From contig NZ_JAQYUU010000005.1 in the NCBI RefSeq assembly GCF_028728205.1, forward strand, positions 1 through 64,000: a stretch of 64,000 nucleotides of DNA, written 5' to 3'. The notes under the pieces are model-generated. The model saw only the letters and a program-made list of their open reading frames with translations. It did not search any database and was not told the origin of the DNA. This stretch comes from Clostridium sp. 'White wine YQ'. GTDB lineage: Bacteria; Bacillota; Clostridia; Clostridiales; Clostridiaceae. Each line of letters begins with the position of its first letter. The stretch's first letter is position 1. The translations under genes were made by a program, and so were the position numbers. Positions 37,282-46,948 of the stretch are shown here, piece after piece.

Positions 37282-38152
37282 AAAATGTCTCCTTAAATAA
37301 ATTAATATTATTGCCTATGGAAATAGCCTTACTATTTTGTCTATGCCCTAAATAAGCAGTCTTAATAACAGGGATCTTTTTATCTTCTATTATATTTAAA
37401 AGTATTTCTTCAACCTTTGGATAATAATTTCTATCCTCCATCTCCGAAAAAGAACCTAAAATAATACCACTTATCTTCTCAAAAGCTCCTATTTGCTTGT
37501 ATTGTGTTAAATATGTAGCTATCTTCTTATCATCTCCGCCTAAGCTTTCTAAAAAAAGAACTTTATTATCAAAGCTTGGCATATATTTTGTTCCTGATAA
37601 CTTTAAAAAACACCTTAAATTTCCACCAACTACTTCACCTTGAATTTTATCCCCTTGAATCCAATTATATTTAAAATTTATTAAATCATTATATCCTTGG
37701 AAAAATGTTTTAATAAATTCCTTCTGTTGTTGTTCTTTATATTCTCCCACTAAGTTTCTAATTTGATAGTAATATGTTTCTATATTAGCCATGGTGTTTA
37801 GTGGATTTATAATAACAGTTAAATCACTATACCCACAGAATACTTTTGGATTATCTTTTATCAAATTGAAATCTAAGAAATCTAATACTCCATTAGCTAA
37901 ATCTCCACCTGAAATATCAAATATTACTTTAACTTCTTTATCCATAAATAGATTCATAAGCCCTTGCGCTTTCTCTCTTGGATCTTCATAACAACACTCT
38001 TCTTCATATATGTTGTTACCATATTTAACCTTTAAGCCTAAACAACTAATGAATTTTTCTAGTTCATGAATCTTTTCTCTATTCATTAATTGCAATTTAT
38101 TAGAGCATGCTACTATTCCAATGAAATCTCCAGCTTTTAAACTCCTCATCAT
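37271..38152 (-). CDS. LD-carboxypeptidase (S66 family)
   Basis: The 293-residue protein has the S66 features: GDFIGIVACS at the N-terminus, CGYSDLTVIINPL with the nucleophile Ser, VLFLESLGG with the catalytic Glu, and AYLGHRQNSKAISIG with the catalytic His. Family members trim the D-Ala from tetrapeptide stems in peptidoglycan recycling, or cleave microcin C-like compounds. No signal peptide, so a cytosolic role. GGTGG before ATG-ATG at 38152 decides the start. First gene of the operon with the alarmone synthetase. Confidence 0.85.
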   Translation of the reverse strand: MMRSLKAGDFIGIVACSNKLQLMNREKIHELEKFISCLGLKVKYGNNIYEEECCYEDPREKAQGLMNLFMDKEVKVIFDISGGDLANGVLDFLDFNLIKDNPKVFCGYSDLTVIINPLNTMANIETYYYQIRNLVGEYKEQQQKEFIKTFFQGYNDLINFKYNWIQGDKIQGEVVGGNLRCFLKLSGTKYMPSFDNKVLFLESLGGDDKKIATYLTQYKQIGAFEKISGIILGSFSEMEDRNYYPKVEEILLNIIEDKKIPVIKTAYLGHRQNSKAISIGNNINLFKETFYEK

Positions 38153-38287
38153 ATAAATTCCACCATCCAATAAATATCTTCCTTAATTATATCCATAATT
38201 AGCTAAAACTAATATATACACAAACGTAAAAGGATATTATTAGTTTACTTAATAATATCCTTTTAGTCATTAAATTTATTTTTTATT

Positions 38288-39352
38288 TTAAACAAGCAAT
38301 TGCTCTATGTATATATCTTTTTCTTTCTTTAAATCTAAGAATCCATCTTTGCTAAATAATAATGGTCTAGCTATATCATTAATATCAATCTGAATTATTT
38401 TGCATTCTTCTCCATTACTTAAAAGTACTTTTTCCCCAGTATAATAATTTACTATATTGCTTAGGAACACATTACAGAATTCATAATGTAATTTCCCTTT
38501 ACTTTCTTCTTTTATTATTTCTAAGGCTTCAAAAGGTCTTCTCTTCTTTTTATGAACTCTGTCTGAATTAATTGCGTCAAAAACATCTGCAATGGCTATT
38601 ATCTTTGCAAAATCATGTATTTGCTCATCTCTTATCCCAAATGGATATCCTGAACCATCCATTCTTTCATGATGCATTAATATACCTAGACTAACTGAAC
38701 TATCTAAGTATGGAACACCTCTTACAGAATTGTATGCTAGTACAGTATGGTTCTTAATTTCACTAAATTCCTTAGTTGTTAATGGGTCCACCTTATATAA
38801 AATATCTTCTTTTAATTTAGTTTTCCCAAAGTCATGCAGTATGGCTGAATATGTAAGTAAGTTGTTATCCTTTTCACCAAGCTCTAACCACTTTCCTAGG
38901 ATACAACTTAATGCTGCTACATTAACACAATGTCTATATATAGCATCATCTCCACTACCATATAGTACAATGTTTTTAATAATTGCACTAGTTGAGTCAA
39001 GTTCATCTTGAATCTCTTTAGCAAACTTTCTTACTTCATCTATTCCAGATATTTTAACATTAAATACATTTTTAAAAATGTATTTTATATTCTCTGAAAA
39101 TCTATTAAATTCTTCATCAATCTGTTTTACCGTTTTCTGTTTTTCAAGGGTGGTATTCATCAAAACTGCATCATCTTCAGAATATACTTCAATTTTTGTT
39201 AAAATATATTTTTCTTTTAACCTATGTAATACTGACTCGGTAATTGGAAATCCTTTTGCAATAAGCACCTTACCCTCAGCTCTTATTTCCTTTGCAGCAA
39301 TCATGCCCGGTTTTAAATCTTCAACTAAAAATGATTTTTTTGCAGCCTCCAT
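38288..39352 (-). CDS. HD-GYP domain c-di-GMP phosphodiesterase
   Basis: The C-terminal domain (about 135-310) holds the HD-GYP motifs ILHDFGKTKL, NHT, MHHERMDGSGYPFGIRDEQIHDFAKIIAIADVFDAI. The family hydrolyses c-di-GMP to GMP using a bi- or trinuclear iron centre. The N-terminal 100 residues are a small unnamed domain (EDLKPGMIAAKEIRAEGKVLIAKGF). The ATG at 39352 is set by GTGGAGG 7 bases upstream; the longer frame starts inside that signal. Cytosolic, single gene. Confidence 0.92.
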   Translation of the reverse strand: MEAAKKSFLVEDLKPGMIAAKEIRAEGKVLIAKGFPITESVLHRLKEKYILTKIEVYSEDDAVLMNTTLEKQKTVKQIDEEFNRFSENIKYIFKNVFNVKISGIDEVRKFAKEIQDELDSTSAIIKNIVLYGSGDDAIYRHCVNVAALSCILGKWLELGEKDNNLLTYSAILHDFGKTKLKEDILYKVDPLTTKEFSEIKNHTVLAYNSVRGVPYLDSSVSLGILMHHERMDGSGYPFGIRDEQIHDFAKIIAIADVFDAINSDRVHKKKRRPFEALEIIKEESKGKLHYEFCNVFLSNIVNYYTGEKVLLSNGEECKIIQIDINDIARPLLFSKDGFLDLKKEKDIYIEQLLV

Positions 39353-39689
39353 ATGATGTACCTCCACTTTTGATAATATAACTTAATTTTAACATATACT
39401 TACACACTTAATAAATATATTCTTGATATACAATATTTCGGATAATTGCTTACATTAGTTTATATGTAAGACAAAATTTTTCAATTTTATCTAAATTAAT
39501 CATTTAAAAAAATAATTTCATAAATTTATGAATTGTTTCAGAGGTTTTTTATGCAAATTTAGCATTAGGCATTTTAAATATATACCATTTAGTTATGCCA
39601 TCTTATTCACATATTTTTTGTTTATTAAACATTCATATGTTATAATTATGTCTACATAATATATTAACTTTTAATTAAGGAGATTTTAA
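39353..39689. other. 337-base divergent intergenic region
   Basis: The region between the HD-GYP gene (minus) and the DedA gene (plus) is very AT-rich. Only the DedA promoter near the right end stands out; no small gene or riboswitch-like structure was recognised. Confidence 0.5.
39618..39646 (+). promoter_or_regulatory. promoter of the DedA gene
   Basis: TTGTTT (39618-39623), a 17-base spacer ending in TGT, and TATAAT (39641-39646). Confidence 0.65.
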
Positions 39690-40298
39690 ATGATTGAATT
39701 TATTGTTAATTGGGCAATCTTTGTCTTGGGGAAATTAGGATACTTTGGTGTGTTTTTATTAATGGGATTAGAAAGTGCGTGTATTCCTATTCCAAGTGAA
39801 GCAATTTTACCTTTTGGAGGATATTTAGCTTCTTCAGCATATGAGGGCACACGTCTTAGTCTTCCACTTGTTATTATCATTGGTACATTGGGTGGAACTG
39901 CTGGTTCTATATTCGCCTATTACCTTGGTGCCAAAGGTGGTAGACCTTTAGTTGAAAAGTATGCAACTAAATTGAGGTTATCGAAATCACACCTAGAAAT
40001 GAGTGACAATTATTTTAATAAATATGGAGAGAAAATAGCCTTTTTTTCTAGGTTACTACCTATTATTAGAACATTTATCTCGCTTCCTGCTGGAATTAGC
40101 AAAATGAATTTCAACAAATTTGTTATATATACATTCTTAGGCTCATTAATTTGGAGCATAATACTTGGTTATGCTGGATATATAATGGGGGAAAATTGGG
40201 AAGTAATTCGTTCTTGGCTTCATATAGCTGACTATATAGTAATAGCTGCTGTATTAGCATTTATTGTTTATGTATTTGTTAAAAAAAGAAAAAAATAA
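39690..40298 (+). CDS. DedA family membrane protein
   Basis: The 202-residue integral membrane protein has the DedA/SNARE-associated motifs: LESACIPIPSEAILPFGGYLA near residues 30-50, GSIFAYYLGAKGGRP, FFSRLLPIIRTFISLPAGISKM with the conserved Arg pair, and a final helix followed by a lysine-rich tail. Members flip undecaprenyl phosphate or phospholipids across the membrane. AAGGAGATTTTAA precedes the ATG. Closed by a strong terminator. Confidence 0.92.
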   Translation: MIEFIVNWAIFVLGKLGYFGVFLLMGLESACIPIPSEAILPFGGYLASSAYEGTRLSLPLVIIIGTLGGTAGSIFAYYLGAKGGRPLVEKYATKLRLSKSHLEMSDNYFNKYGEKIAFFSRLLPIIRTFISLPAGISKMNFNKFVIYTFLGSLIWSIILGYAGYIMGENWEVIRSWLHIADYIVIAAVLAFIVYVFVKKRKK

Positions 40299-40307
40299 TA
40301 TATTCAT

Positions 40308-40341
40308 AAAAAGGAGCATTGAAATTAATGCTCCTTTTTTT
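40308..40341 (+). terminator. terminator after the DedA gene
   Basis: AAAAAGGAGCATT and AATGCTCCTTTTT form a 13-bp stem around GAAATT, followed by T residues. Confidence 0.9.
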
Positions 40342-40482
40342 AAAATTAAATTAATCCTTAATAAGATTAGTTTAATTTTATATTTTAAATTGTTACTTTT
40401 TATAGTAAAATACTAATATAATCATCAAACGTTTACATCTTGCTAATTTGGCTAATATTATATTTTTAAAGGGGATGATATT

Positions 40483-40860
40483 ATGAAAATAACTGAATTT
40501 ATTAAAAATGATTTACATACCATTAATGTAAATGACACCGTAGATAAGGCCTTAGACACCTTACAAAATCTTAACCTAAACGGTATGCCTGTAGTAGATG
40601 ATACCAATACCTTGGTAGGTATGGTTGTAAAAGCTGATATATATAGATTCATGATTCATCCTGGTCATTATGATAGTTGTCCTGTAGACTGGGTTATGTC
40701 AAAATCAGTAATAACTGCTAAATCAGATGAAGATATACTTGTTGTAGCAAAACGACTACGTGATAACAATATTATTGCTATGCCTGTAGTTGAAAATGAT
40801 AAGGTGGTTGGTATTGTTAGCATAGAGGATTTACTAGACTATTTCATTAATAAAGATTAA
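40483..40860 (+). CDS. two-CBS-domain protein
   Basis: The 125 residues are two tandem CBS motifs and nothing else: DTVDKALDTLQNLNLNGMPVVDDTNTLVGMVVKADIYRFM, then SDEDILVVAKRLRDNNIIAMPVVENDKVVGIVSIEDLLDYF. Such proteins bind AMP, ATP, SAM or c-di-AMP and act as stand-alone sensors of energy or nucleotide state. Start ATG at 40483 follows AAAGGGGATG. The target is unknown. It is convergent with the SBP-GGDEF gene. Confidence 0.9.
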   Translation: MKITEFIKNDLHTINVNDTVDKALDTLQNLNLNGMPVVDDTNTLVGMVVKADIYRFMIHPGHYDSCPVDWVMSKSVITAKSDEDILVVAKRLRDNNIIAMPVVENDKVVGIVSIEDLLDYFINKD

Positions 40861-40872
40861 CTTCAAAATAAA

Positions 40873-40928
40873 AAGGGGTTGTGGCATTAGCGTTCAAAGA
40901 CGCACCCATGCTTAACTCCTTTTTTATT
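40873..40928. terminator. branched bidirectional terminator
   Basis: AAAAGGGGTT pairs with AACTCCTTTT, enclosing GCAT/ATGC and GCGT/ACGC stems. It lies between convergent genes with T tracts on both strands. Confidence 0.75.
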
Positions 40929-40929
40929 T

Positions 40930-43080
40930 CTATTCAATATTCTTTTTAAACATTCGTTTATTCATATACATATTCTCATCTGCTGCTTTATATAAGTCTT
41001 CAAATAATATTTCTGATGAATATCTAATAGAATATCCTATAGCTCCAGTCGGAACAAATATATCCTTTCCATCAAATGATATTTTCTTTTCCTTAGACCT
41101 TTCATGTATTCTATTTATTACCTCAACTGCAGTTTCCTCATTTGAATTATTGATTACTATAAAAAATTCATCCCCACCAATCCTAAATATAACACTATCG
41201 TTGGGGCACGATTCTCTTAAGGCATCTGAAAATAATTTTATATATGTATCTCCATAATAATGTCCATATGTGTCATTCACAACCTTTAAATTATTTATAT
41301 CTGCTACAATTAGTACTTGAGGATAACTTGATTCATCAATATTGTTTAAAAACTTAGTATTGAAGTAACTCCTATTGTAAAATTCCGTCAGAGGATCTAT
41401 TGAAAGATAATATTCTCTCTGCTGCAATAGCTCTTTTTCCGTTTTTGCACGTATTAATGCTCCTATCAACTTAACAATAAATAGTATTATTATTATAATA
41501 ATCATTAATAAAACTATTACTAGTATAAAAAGTTTTTCATTGCTTTTATTGTAATTCATATGAGGTACTTCCTCATAACCCTTCTGATATATTTCATCCA
41601 TATCTATCATAGGTAATACTTTATTTATTATCCCTGCTAGCTCAGGCTTACTCTTTGAAACTCCTAAATACAAGAATGAATCATTGCTAGTATTTCCTCT
41701 TTGAACTAAATCATAGTACTGAAGCTCCTCAGTATAGTATCTAACAACAGTTGGATTTTCGATAAGATAATCTGCTTTTCCCTCATGGACAAGTTGCATG
41801 GATTCTTGAATATCGTTAGTTCTTATTATATTTACATTTGAAAGACTTTTAACTAAAACTTCATCCTGCCAAAAACCATTTATGACTGCAACAGTTTTTC
41901 CTTCTAAACCATATATATCTCTGGCTTCTTTTTCATCTTTTCTTCCAACTATAATATCTCTTTCCTTACTAAAAGATTGAGGATATAATACATAATTCAT
42001 TCTTTCATCCGTTTTTGCAATATTTAATACATCTATTTTGCCAGCCCTAAGACTATCTGACAAGCTATCAAAATCACTAAACGTATAGCTGAATTTTATA
42101 CCAGTCATTCTTGATATTTCTTTTATTAGTTCTCCATCGATTCCTTTAAATTCACCTTCATCATAATAGTCGAAAGGAAGGTAATCTTCTGTTACACCTA
42201 CATTAGCTTTTCCATCTTCTAAAAGCCACTTTTCTTCTTCCTCAGTCAAGTTCATTACTTTCAGGTTGTATTTTATTTGTGCGCTATTTATAATTTCTGA
42301 TAAATTATTGTTTTTTAAATATTCTATTTCTTTATTTAATATTTCTATTAATATATTATTTTCTTTTTTCGCTGAAAAAGTCATATCAGAATTGATATTA
42401 CTTATTTTAGATACATAATCTATATCAGGATATTTATATAAGTAATCGTAAATTACTGAACCTCCAGACATAATAACTGCATCCACTTCATTATGTAATA
42501 GTGCATTAATTTCTTGTTGCTGATTTACATATGTTTTTTTATTATAACTAATATTTTTATACACGTTAGGCAAGTTATCAATTATATAGTCTTTTTCCAT
42601 AAACCCAACTGTTTTTTTATCTATATCTCCAATTGTTTTGATTGAATTATTCTTTCTTGAAATTATCACATAAGGTATTTTAATAATTGGATCTGTAAAT
42701 ACCATAAACTTGTCTCTCTCTTGAGTTTCATTTGCGCCATAAAGTAAGTCTATCTTATTATTTTCTAAGTCAGAAAAAATTTTTCCCCAGTTATCAGTTT
42801 TTATCTTAACTTTTATTCCTAGATCATCACTTATATTCTTCATAAGTGGGGTAAGATAGCCTTGTATTTCATTATTATATTTGAAATACTCTGAACCTAA
42901 GTTAGGGTCTACTCCTAAAGTAAGAGTTTTATCCTTATTTTCTTCAAGCCAATTCTTCTCATCTTCAGTAAGACTTAGTTTATTATTCATCTTTGCCTTA
43001 ACTATTCCTTTATTATTAAGAATAATGGTTCCCATAAACAAAACAATGGCAAAAATTATTATTTTTTTGGTTTGCTTCAT
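40930..43080 (-). CDS. tandem substrate-binding-domain diguanylate cyclase
   Basis: An N-terminal signal or membrane segment (about 7-24) exports two family-3 solute-binding domains (about 40-275 and 280-515), each starting with the LTEDEKNWL or LTEEEEKWL and LGVDP or VGVTEDY patterns. A membrane helix (about 540-562) and a cytosolic GGDEF domain (about 585-716) with RIGGDEFFIVI follow. It should link binding of an amino acid or similar ligand outside the cell to c-di-GMP synthesis. The ATG at 43080 is chosen as the codon right before the KQTKKIIIFAIVLF segment; the alternative at 43092 has no ribosome-binding site. Confidence 0.88.
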   Translation of the reverse strand: MKQTKKIIIFAIVLFMGTIILNNKGIVKAKMNNKLSLTEDEKNWLEENKDKTLTLGVDPNLGSEYFKYNNEIQGYLTPLMKNISDDLGIKVKIKTDNWGKIFSDLENNKIDLLYGANETQERDKFMVFTDPIIKIPYVIISRKNNSIKTIGDIDKKTVGFMEKDYIIDNLPNVYKNISYNKKTYVNQQQEINALLHNEVDAVIMSGGSVIYDYLYKYPDIDYVSKISNINSDMTFSAKKENNILIEILNKEIEYLKNNNLSEIINSAQIKYNLKVMNLTEEEEKWLLEDGKANVGVTEDYLPFDYYDEGEFKGIDGELIKEISRMTGIKFSYTFSDFDSLSDSLRAGKIDVLNIAKTDERMNYVLYPQSFSKERDIIVGRKDEKEARDIYGLEGKTVAVINGFWQDEVLVKSLSNVNIIRTNDIQESMQLVHEGKADYLIENPTVVRYYTEELQYYDLVQRGNTSNDSFLYLGVSKSKPELAGIINKVLPMIDMDEIYQKGYEEVPHMNYNKSNEKLFILVIVLLMIIIIIILFIVKLIGALIRAKTEKELLQQREYYLSIDPLTEFYNRSYFNTKFLNNIDESSYPQVLIVADINNLKVVNDTYGHYYGDTYIKLFSDALRESCPNDSVIFRIGGDEFFIVINNSNEETAVEVINRIHERSKEKKISFDGKDIFVPTGAIGYSIRYSSEILFEDLYKAADENMYMNKRMFKKNIE

Positions 43081-43183
43081 TATAATGCACATCCAATCAA
43101 ACTATTATCTTTATAACTTAGAATCATTATAGTATATCCAAGCTAATTCTTTAAGCTTTTTTACCAATATTTTTTCTATAAAA

Positions 43184-43234
43184 AATATCTCTAATGCCTA
43201 ATCCATTATTACAGGATGACATTAGAGATAAATA
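43184..43234 (-). terminator. terminator of the butanol dehydrogenase gene
   Basis: ATCTCTAATG and CATTAGAGAT pair across an inner ATCC/GGAT stem; the minus strand continues into ATTTTTTAT. Confidence 0.75.
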
Positions 43235-43248
43235 TCATTTTCTATTTA

Positions 43249-44412
43249 CTATAGTGCTAATTTATATATATTTAATACATCTTGTGAATTAAGAGGTCTT
43301 AGATTTCCTAAATCCCCTCTTCTTGTAGCTTGATTTGCCATTATTTCTAACTTTTCAGAATCAATGCCCACTTGAGATAATCTTGATGGAATTCCTAGTT
43401 CATTGAAATATTCTCTAGTTTTTTCTATTGCTTTATTTGCTATAGAAACTTTATCTTCCTTCTCATCTATTCCCCAAACATTTACTCCATATTGAACAAA
43501 GTTATCTAAAGTATCTTCATTTAATATATATTTCATCCAATGAGGAGTTAAGATTGCAAGACCAACACCATGTGTAATATCATAAAAAGCACTCAATTCA
43601 TGCTCCATAGCGTGAACACTCCACTCAGTTCGCTTACCATAGCTTAATAATCCATTTATCGCTAAGCTTGATGCCCACATTAAGTTAGCTCTGGCTTCAT
43701 AATTTTCTGGTTCTTCCATTGCAATTGGTCCATATTTTATGCAAGTCTTAAGCAATGCTTCTGCCATTCTATTCTGTAAATATGCCTCTTTTGTCCTGCT
43801 AAAATATACTTCAAATATATGACTCATTATATCTGCAGTACCTGCTGCAGTTTGAGAAGCAGGTACTGTAAATGTATATGTTGGATCTAATATTGAAAAC
43901 TTTGGTGCCATTAATGGATGTCCTGTTCCAAGTTTTTCATTTGTATCTAAATTACTGATAACAGCTCCCGCATCCATTTCTGACCCTGTAGCAGACAATG
44001 TTAGTATGCTAGCTAAAGGAAGTACATTTGTTATTTTTCTTGGATCCTTTACTATATCCCATGAATCTCCTTCATAGTAGTAGCCAGCTGCAATTACTTT
44101 AGCACAGTCTATTGAACTTCCCCCACCGACTGCAAGAACTAATTCTATATTATTATCCTTACATATCTTAACACCCTCACGTACACTAGTTATTCTAGGG
44201 TTAGGTTCAACACCAGATAGTTCCCAATATTCAATATTATTGCCCTTTAAAAGTTCAATAACCTTGTCGTATAGTCCACTTCTCTTAATGCTACCTCCCC
44301 CGTAAACAACTAAAACCTTAGATGCATATTTTTTTATTTCATTTGGTAAAACATTAACTTGCTCCTTACCAAAAAATATATTAGTAGGTATTGAATAATT
44401 AAAATTAAGCAT
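43249..44412 (-). CDS. bdh: iron-containing alcohol dehydrogenase, butanol dehydrogenase type
   Basis: The 387-residue protein follows the C. acetobutylicum BdhA/BdhB pattern closely: FNYSIPTNIFFGKEQVNVLP, VVYGGGSIKRSGLYD, GVEPNPRITSVREGVKIC, AVGGGSSIDCAKVIAA, the iron ligands in GTADIMSHIFEVYFS and TEWSVHAMEHELSAFYDITHGVGLAI. It should reduce butyraldehyde or related aldehydes with NAD(P)H. One difference is METDAG-type region SEMDAGAV where BdhB has SEMDTWAV. It lies 31 bases after lon and could be read through from it. Terminator downstream. Confidence 0.93.
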   Translation of the reverse strand: MLNFNYSIPTNIFFGKEQVNVLPNEIKKYASKVLVVYGGGSIKRSGLYDKVIELLKGNNIEYWELSGVEPNPRITSVREGVKICKDNNIELVLAVGGGSSIDCAKVIAAGYYYEGDSWDIVKDPRKITNVLPLASILTLSATGSEMDAGAVISNLDTNEKLGTGHPLMAPKFSILDPTYTFTVPASQTAAGTADIMSHIFEVYFSRTKEAYLQNRMAEALLKTCIKYGPIAMEEPENYEARANLMWASSLAINGLLSYGKRTEWSVHAMEHELSAFYDITHGVGLAILTPHWMKYILNEDTLDNFVQYGVNVWGIDEKEDKVSIANKAIEKTREYFNELGIPSRLSQVGIDSEKLEIMANQATRRGDLGNLRPLNSQDVLNIYKLAL

Positions 44413-44443
44413 TTGATTTATTCTCCTTAAATTTTTGATTTAC

Positions 44444-46825
44444 TTACACTTCTGAAATGCCAAAATGTCCTTCAAGTGATAATTCTGGGTTTAATACACG
44501 TTGTACTGATGGTAATGATATTCCTAAAGCTTCTTTTATTACTTCTTCTATTGTCTCGACAGCTATTATCTCTAATTCTTCCTTTATTTCTTCTGGAACA
44601 TCCTTTAAGTCAACAACATTATCTTTTGGAATTAATACTTTTTTTATCCCAGCTCTTTGAGCCCCTATAAGTTTTTCTTTTAATCCACCAATTGGTAATA
44701 CAGCACCTCTTAAGGTAATCTCACCTGTCATTGCTAACTTTGGATTTACTCTCACTCCAGTAACTAAAGATGCTAGTGCTGTAAATAGGGTTATTCCTGC
44801 TGATGGACCATCCTTTGGAACTGCTCCTGAAGGTACATGTATGTGTAAATCTTTTTCTTTAAATGTATTCACTGCAAATCTTGATTTTAATAGACTTAAT
44901 GATATTCTTGCTGATTCTTTCATTACATCTCCAAGTTTACCAGTTAAAATAACTTGTCCATTACCAGGCATATCTGTAGCTTCTATAAAGAGAATCTCTC
45001 CTCCTACAGGTGTCCAAGCAAGGCCTGTTACTACTCCAGCTGGATTACTATCTTGAGCTTTATCATGTCTTGATACCTTTCTACCTAGTAGTTCCTCTAA
45101 TTGGTCTTCATTTACTACAAACGGAGTCTTTTTCTTACTTGACACCATTTTTTCAGTAGCTACTCTAGCTATAGTTGCTAATTGCTTTTTAAGTCCTCTA
45201 ACCCCTGCTTCCATAGTATAATCACTGATAATTGCTTGCAGTGCATCATCCTCTATAATTAATTTCTTGGATGTTAATCCATGTTCCTCAATTACTGAAG
45301 GAATTAGATGATTTTTAGCTATATGGAACTTCTCATTAATTGTATAGCTTGATATTTGAATGACTTCCATTCTATCTAATAATGGTGCAGGTATTCCTTG
45401 AGTAGAATTTGCTGTTGCTATAAAGAATACTTGTGATAAATCATAAGGTACATCTAAATAATGATCAGTAAATGTACTATTTTGTTCTGGATCAAGAACT
45501 TCTAATAATGCGCTTGCAGGATCTCCGTTGTAACCAGTCATTAACTTATCAATTTCATCAAGTATCATTACTGGATTTTTAACTCCTGCATTTTTAATTC
45601 CTTGAATTATTCTTCCAGGCATTGCTCCTACATATGTCCTTCTATGTCCTCGTATTTCGGCTTCATCTCTAACTCCACCTAAACTTAAACGTATATATTC
45701 TCTATTAAGAGCTTCTGAAATACTCTTACCTAAGCTTGTTTTACCTGTTCCCGGAGGCCCTACTAATAATAAAATTGAACCTTTCTTATTCTTCTTAAGC
45801 TTCATTACTGCTAGATATTGCAATATTCTTTCCTTAACTTTTTCTAATCCATAATGATCATCATTAAGAATTTTTCTTGCTCTAACAACATTTATATCTT
45901 TTTGCTCATCAACGTTCCAAGGAAGTTTTAATAAAAGTTCTAAATAGTTACGTATAACATTATATTCTGAACTACTAGGGTTTTGACTTTCAAGTTTAGT
46001 TGCTTCCTCTAATGCAACTTCTTCCACTTCTGATGGCATTCTTGCTTCTTTTATTCTTTCTCTATAATCGGCGTCCTTCTTTTTACTTCCATCTTTTCCT
46101 ATACTTAATTCCTCTTGTATTGCTTTAAGTTGCTCCCTTAAAACAGCTTCTCTATAACTCTTATTGGCTTTTTTATTAAATCTTTCAGCCATTTCGAATT
46201 GCAATTGAATACTTTCTCTTTGTTTTAAAAGATAATCTATAAACTTTAAGCTTCTCTCTTTTACGCTTTGAGTCTTCATCAAGTCATATTTTTCTTCACT
46301 AGATATTTGCATGTATTGAGTTAAGTATCCGATTAGAGCATTTAAATCATTCATACCCTCGATAATCTTAACGAAAGCTTCTGCCCCTTTAAAGTTTTCA
46401 CCAATTTCTTCAGTTGTTTTCTTAATATACTTAAGCATATCTTCTTTATTTTTTCCATCAATATCATTTATATCCGATGCTAATTCATATTCAGCTATTA
46501 TAGCATTTTCTTTAAAACTTGATGTTTTTATTTCAACCCTATCAATAACCTTAATTTTTGCTTGATGTGAATCATCCTTGTTAACTATATCAATTATCTT
46601 AAATAATACACCTACATTATGTAAGTCTTCTTCTTTCATGTCATCTCTATTAAAGTTTTGCCTTAAGGGTAGAGCAATAGCATTATTATCTTCAGTAGAT
46701 AAAATCTCTAATTCCTCTTTTGTTAATCTGTTTATCTTTAATGTATAGGTCATACCTGTTAATAAAACTAAGTTTGCTACAGGTATTACTATTGCTTCAT
46801 TATTCTTTAAATTATATTTTTCCAT
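44444..46825 (-). CDS. lon: ATP-dependent Lon protease
   Basis: The 793-residue protein has a LonA N-domain, coiled linker (about 200-260), AAA+ module with Walker A LVGPPGTGKTSLGKS and Walker B VMILDEIDKL, and a protease domain with catalytic Ser in VPKDGPSAGITLF and Lys in GGLKEKLIGAQRAGIKKVLIP. It degrades misfolded and regulatory proteins. The ATG at 46825 is set by AAGGAG 8 bases upstream. A TATAAT-type -10 is at 46871-46876 and an AATGTTCATT element shared with the tetR promoter overlaps the predicted start. That suggests control by the adjacent TetR regulator. Confidence 0.96.
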   Translation of the reverse strand: MEKYNLKNNEAIVIPVANLVLLTGMTYTLKINRLTKEELEILSTEDNNAIALPLRQNFNRDDMKEEDLHNVGVLFKIIDIVNKDDSHQAKIKVIDRVEIKTSSFKENAIIAEYELASDINDIDGKNKEDMLKYIKKTTEEIGENFKGAEAFVKIIEGMNDLNALIGYLTQYMQISSEEKYDLMKTQSVKERSLKFIDYLLKQRESIQLQFEMAERFNKKANKSYREAVLREQLKAIQEELSIGKDGSKKKDADYRERIKEARMPSEVEEVALEEATKLESQNPSSSEYNVIRNYLELLLKLPWNVDEQKDINVVRARKILNDDHYGLEKVKERILQYLAVMKLKKNKKGSILLLVGPPGTGKTSLGKSISEALNREYIRLSLGGVRDEAEIRGHRRTYVGAMPGRIIQGIKNAGVKNPVMILDEIDKLMTGYNGDPASALLEVLDPEQNSTFTDHYLDVPYDLSQVFFIATANSTQGIPAPLLDRMEVIQISSYTINEKFHIAKNHLIPSVIEEHGLTSKKLIIEDDALQAIISDYTMEAGVRGLKKQLATIARVATEKMVSSKKKTPFVVNEDQLEELLGRKVSRHDKAQDSNPAGVVTGLAWTPVGGEILFIEATDMPGNGQVILTGKLGDVMKESARISLSLLKSRFAVNTFKEKDLHIHVPSGAVPKDGPSAGITLFTALASLVTGVRVNPKLAMTGEITLRGAVLPIGGLKEKLIGAQRAGIKKVLIPKDNVVDLKDVPEEIKEELEIIAVETIEEVIKEALGISLPSVQRVLNPELSLEGHFGISEV

Positions 46826-46859
46826 ATTACTCACTCCTTTTAATAAATATTCTTAAGTG

Positions 46860-46869
46860 AATGTTCATT
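46860..46869. promoter_or_regulatory. candidate TetR operator at the lon promoter
   Basis: AATGTTCATT, also present in the tetR promoter at 47538-47547, lies directly downstream of a TATAAT -10 (46871-46876, minus strand). This is a repressor-like position around the predicted transcription start. Confidence 0.4.
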
Positions 46870-46932
46870 TATTATATTCTATTTTTTTAACGAGATTATT
46901 TATTATAATATTATAAAAATAGCCTCGCAAAA

Positions 46933-46947
46933 TAAATGAATCATTTA
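46933..46947. repeat. TAAATGA-A-TCATTTA palindrome behind tetR
   Basis: A perfect 7-1-7 palindrome lies one base beyond the tetR stop, between tetR and lon. It resembles the AATAAATG half-sites of the tetR promoter and might be a third operator or only a small hairpin. Confidence 0.35.
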
Positions 46948-46948
46948 C

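Noticed and set aside
39353..39689. Possible c-di-GMP riboswitch between HD-GYP and DedA genes
   Set aside because: No GEMM core or conserved CACGCACAGGGCAAACC-like element was found on either strand.
44457..45056. Plus-strand frames of 64-71 codons inside lon
   Set aside because: They are complementary shadows of a well-supported lon coding sequence and lack start signals.
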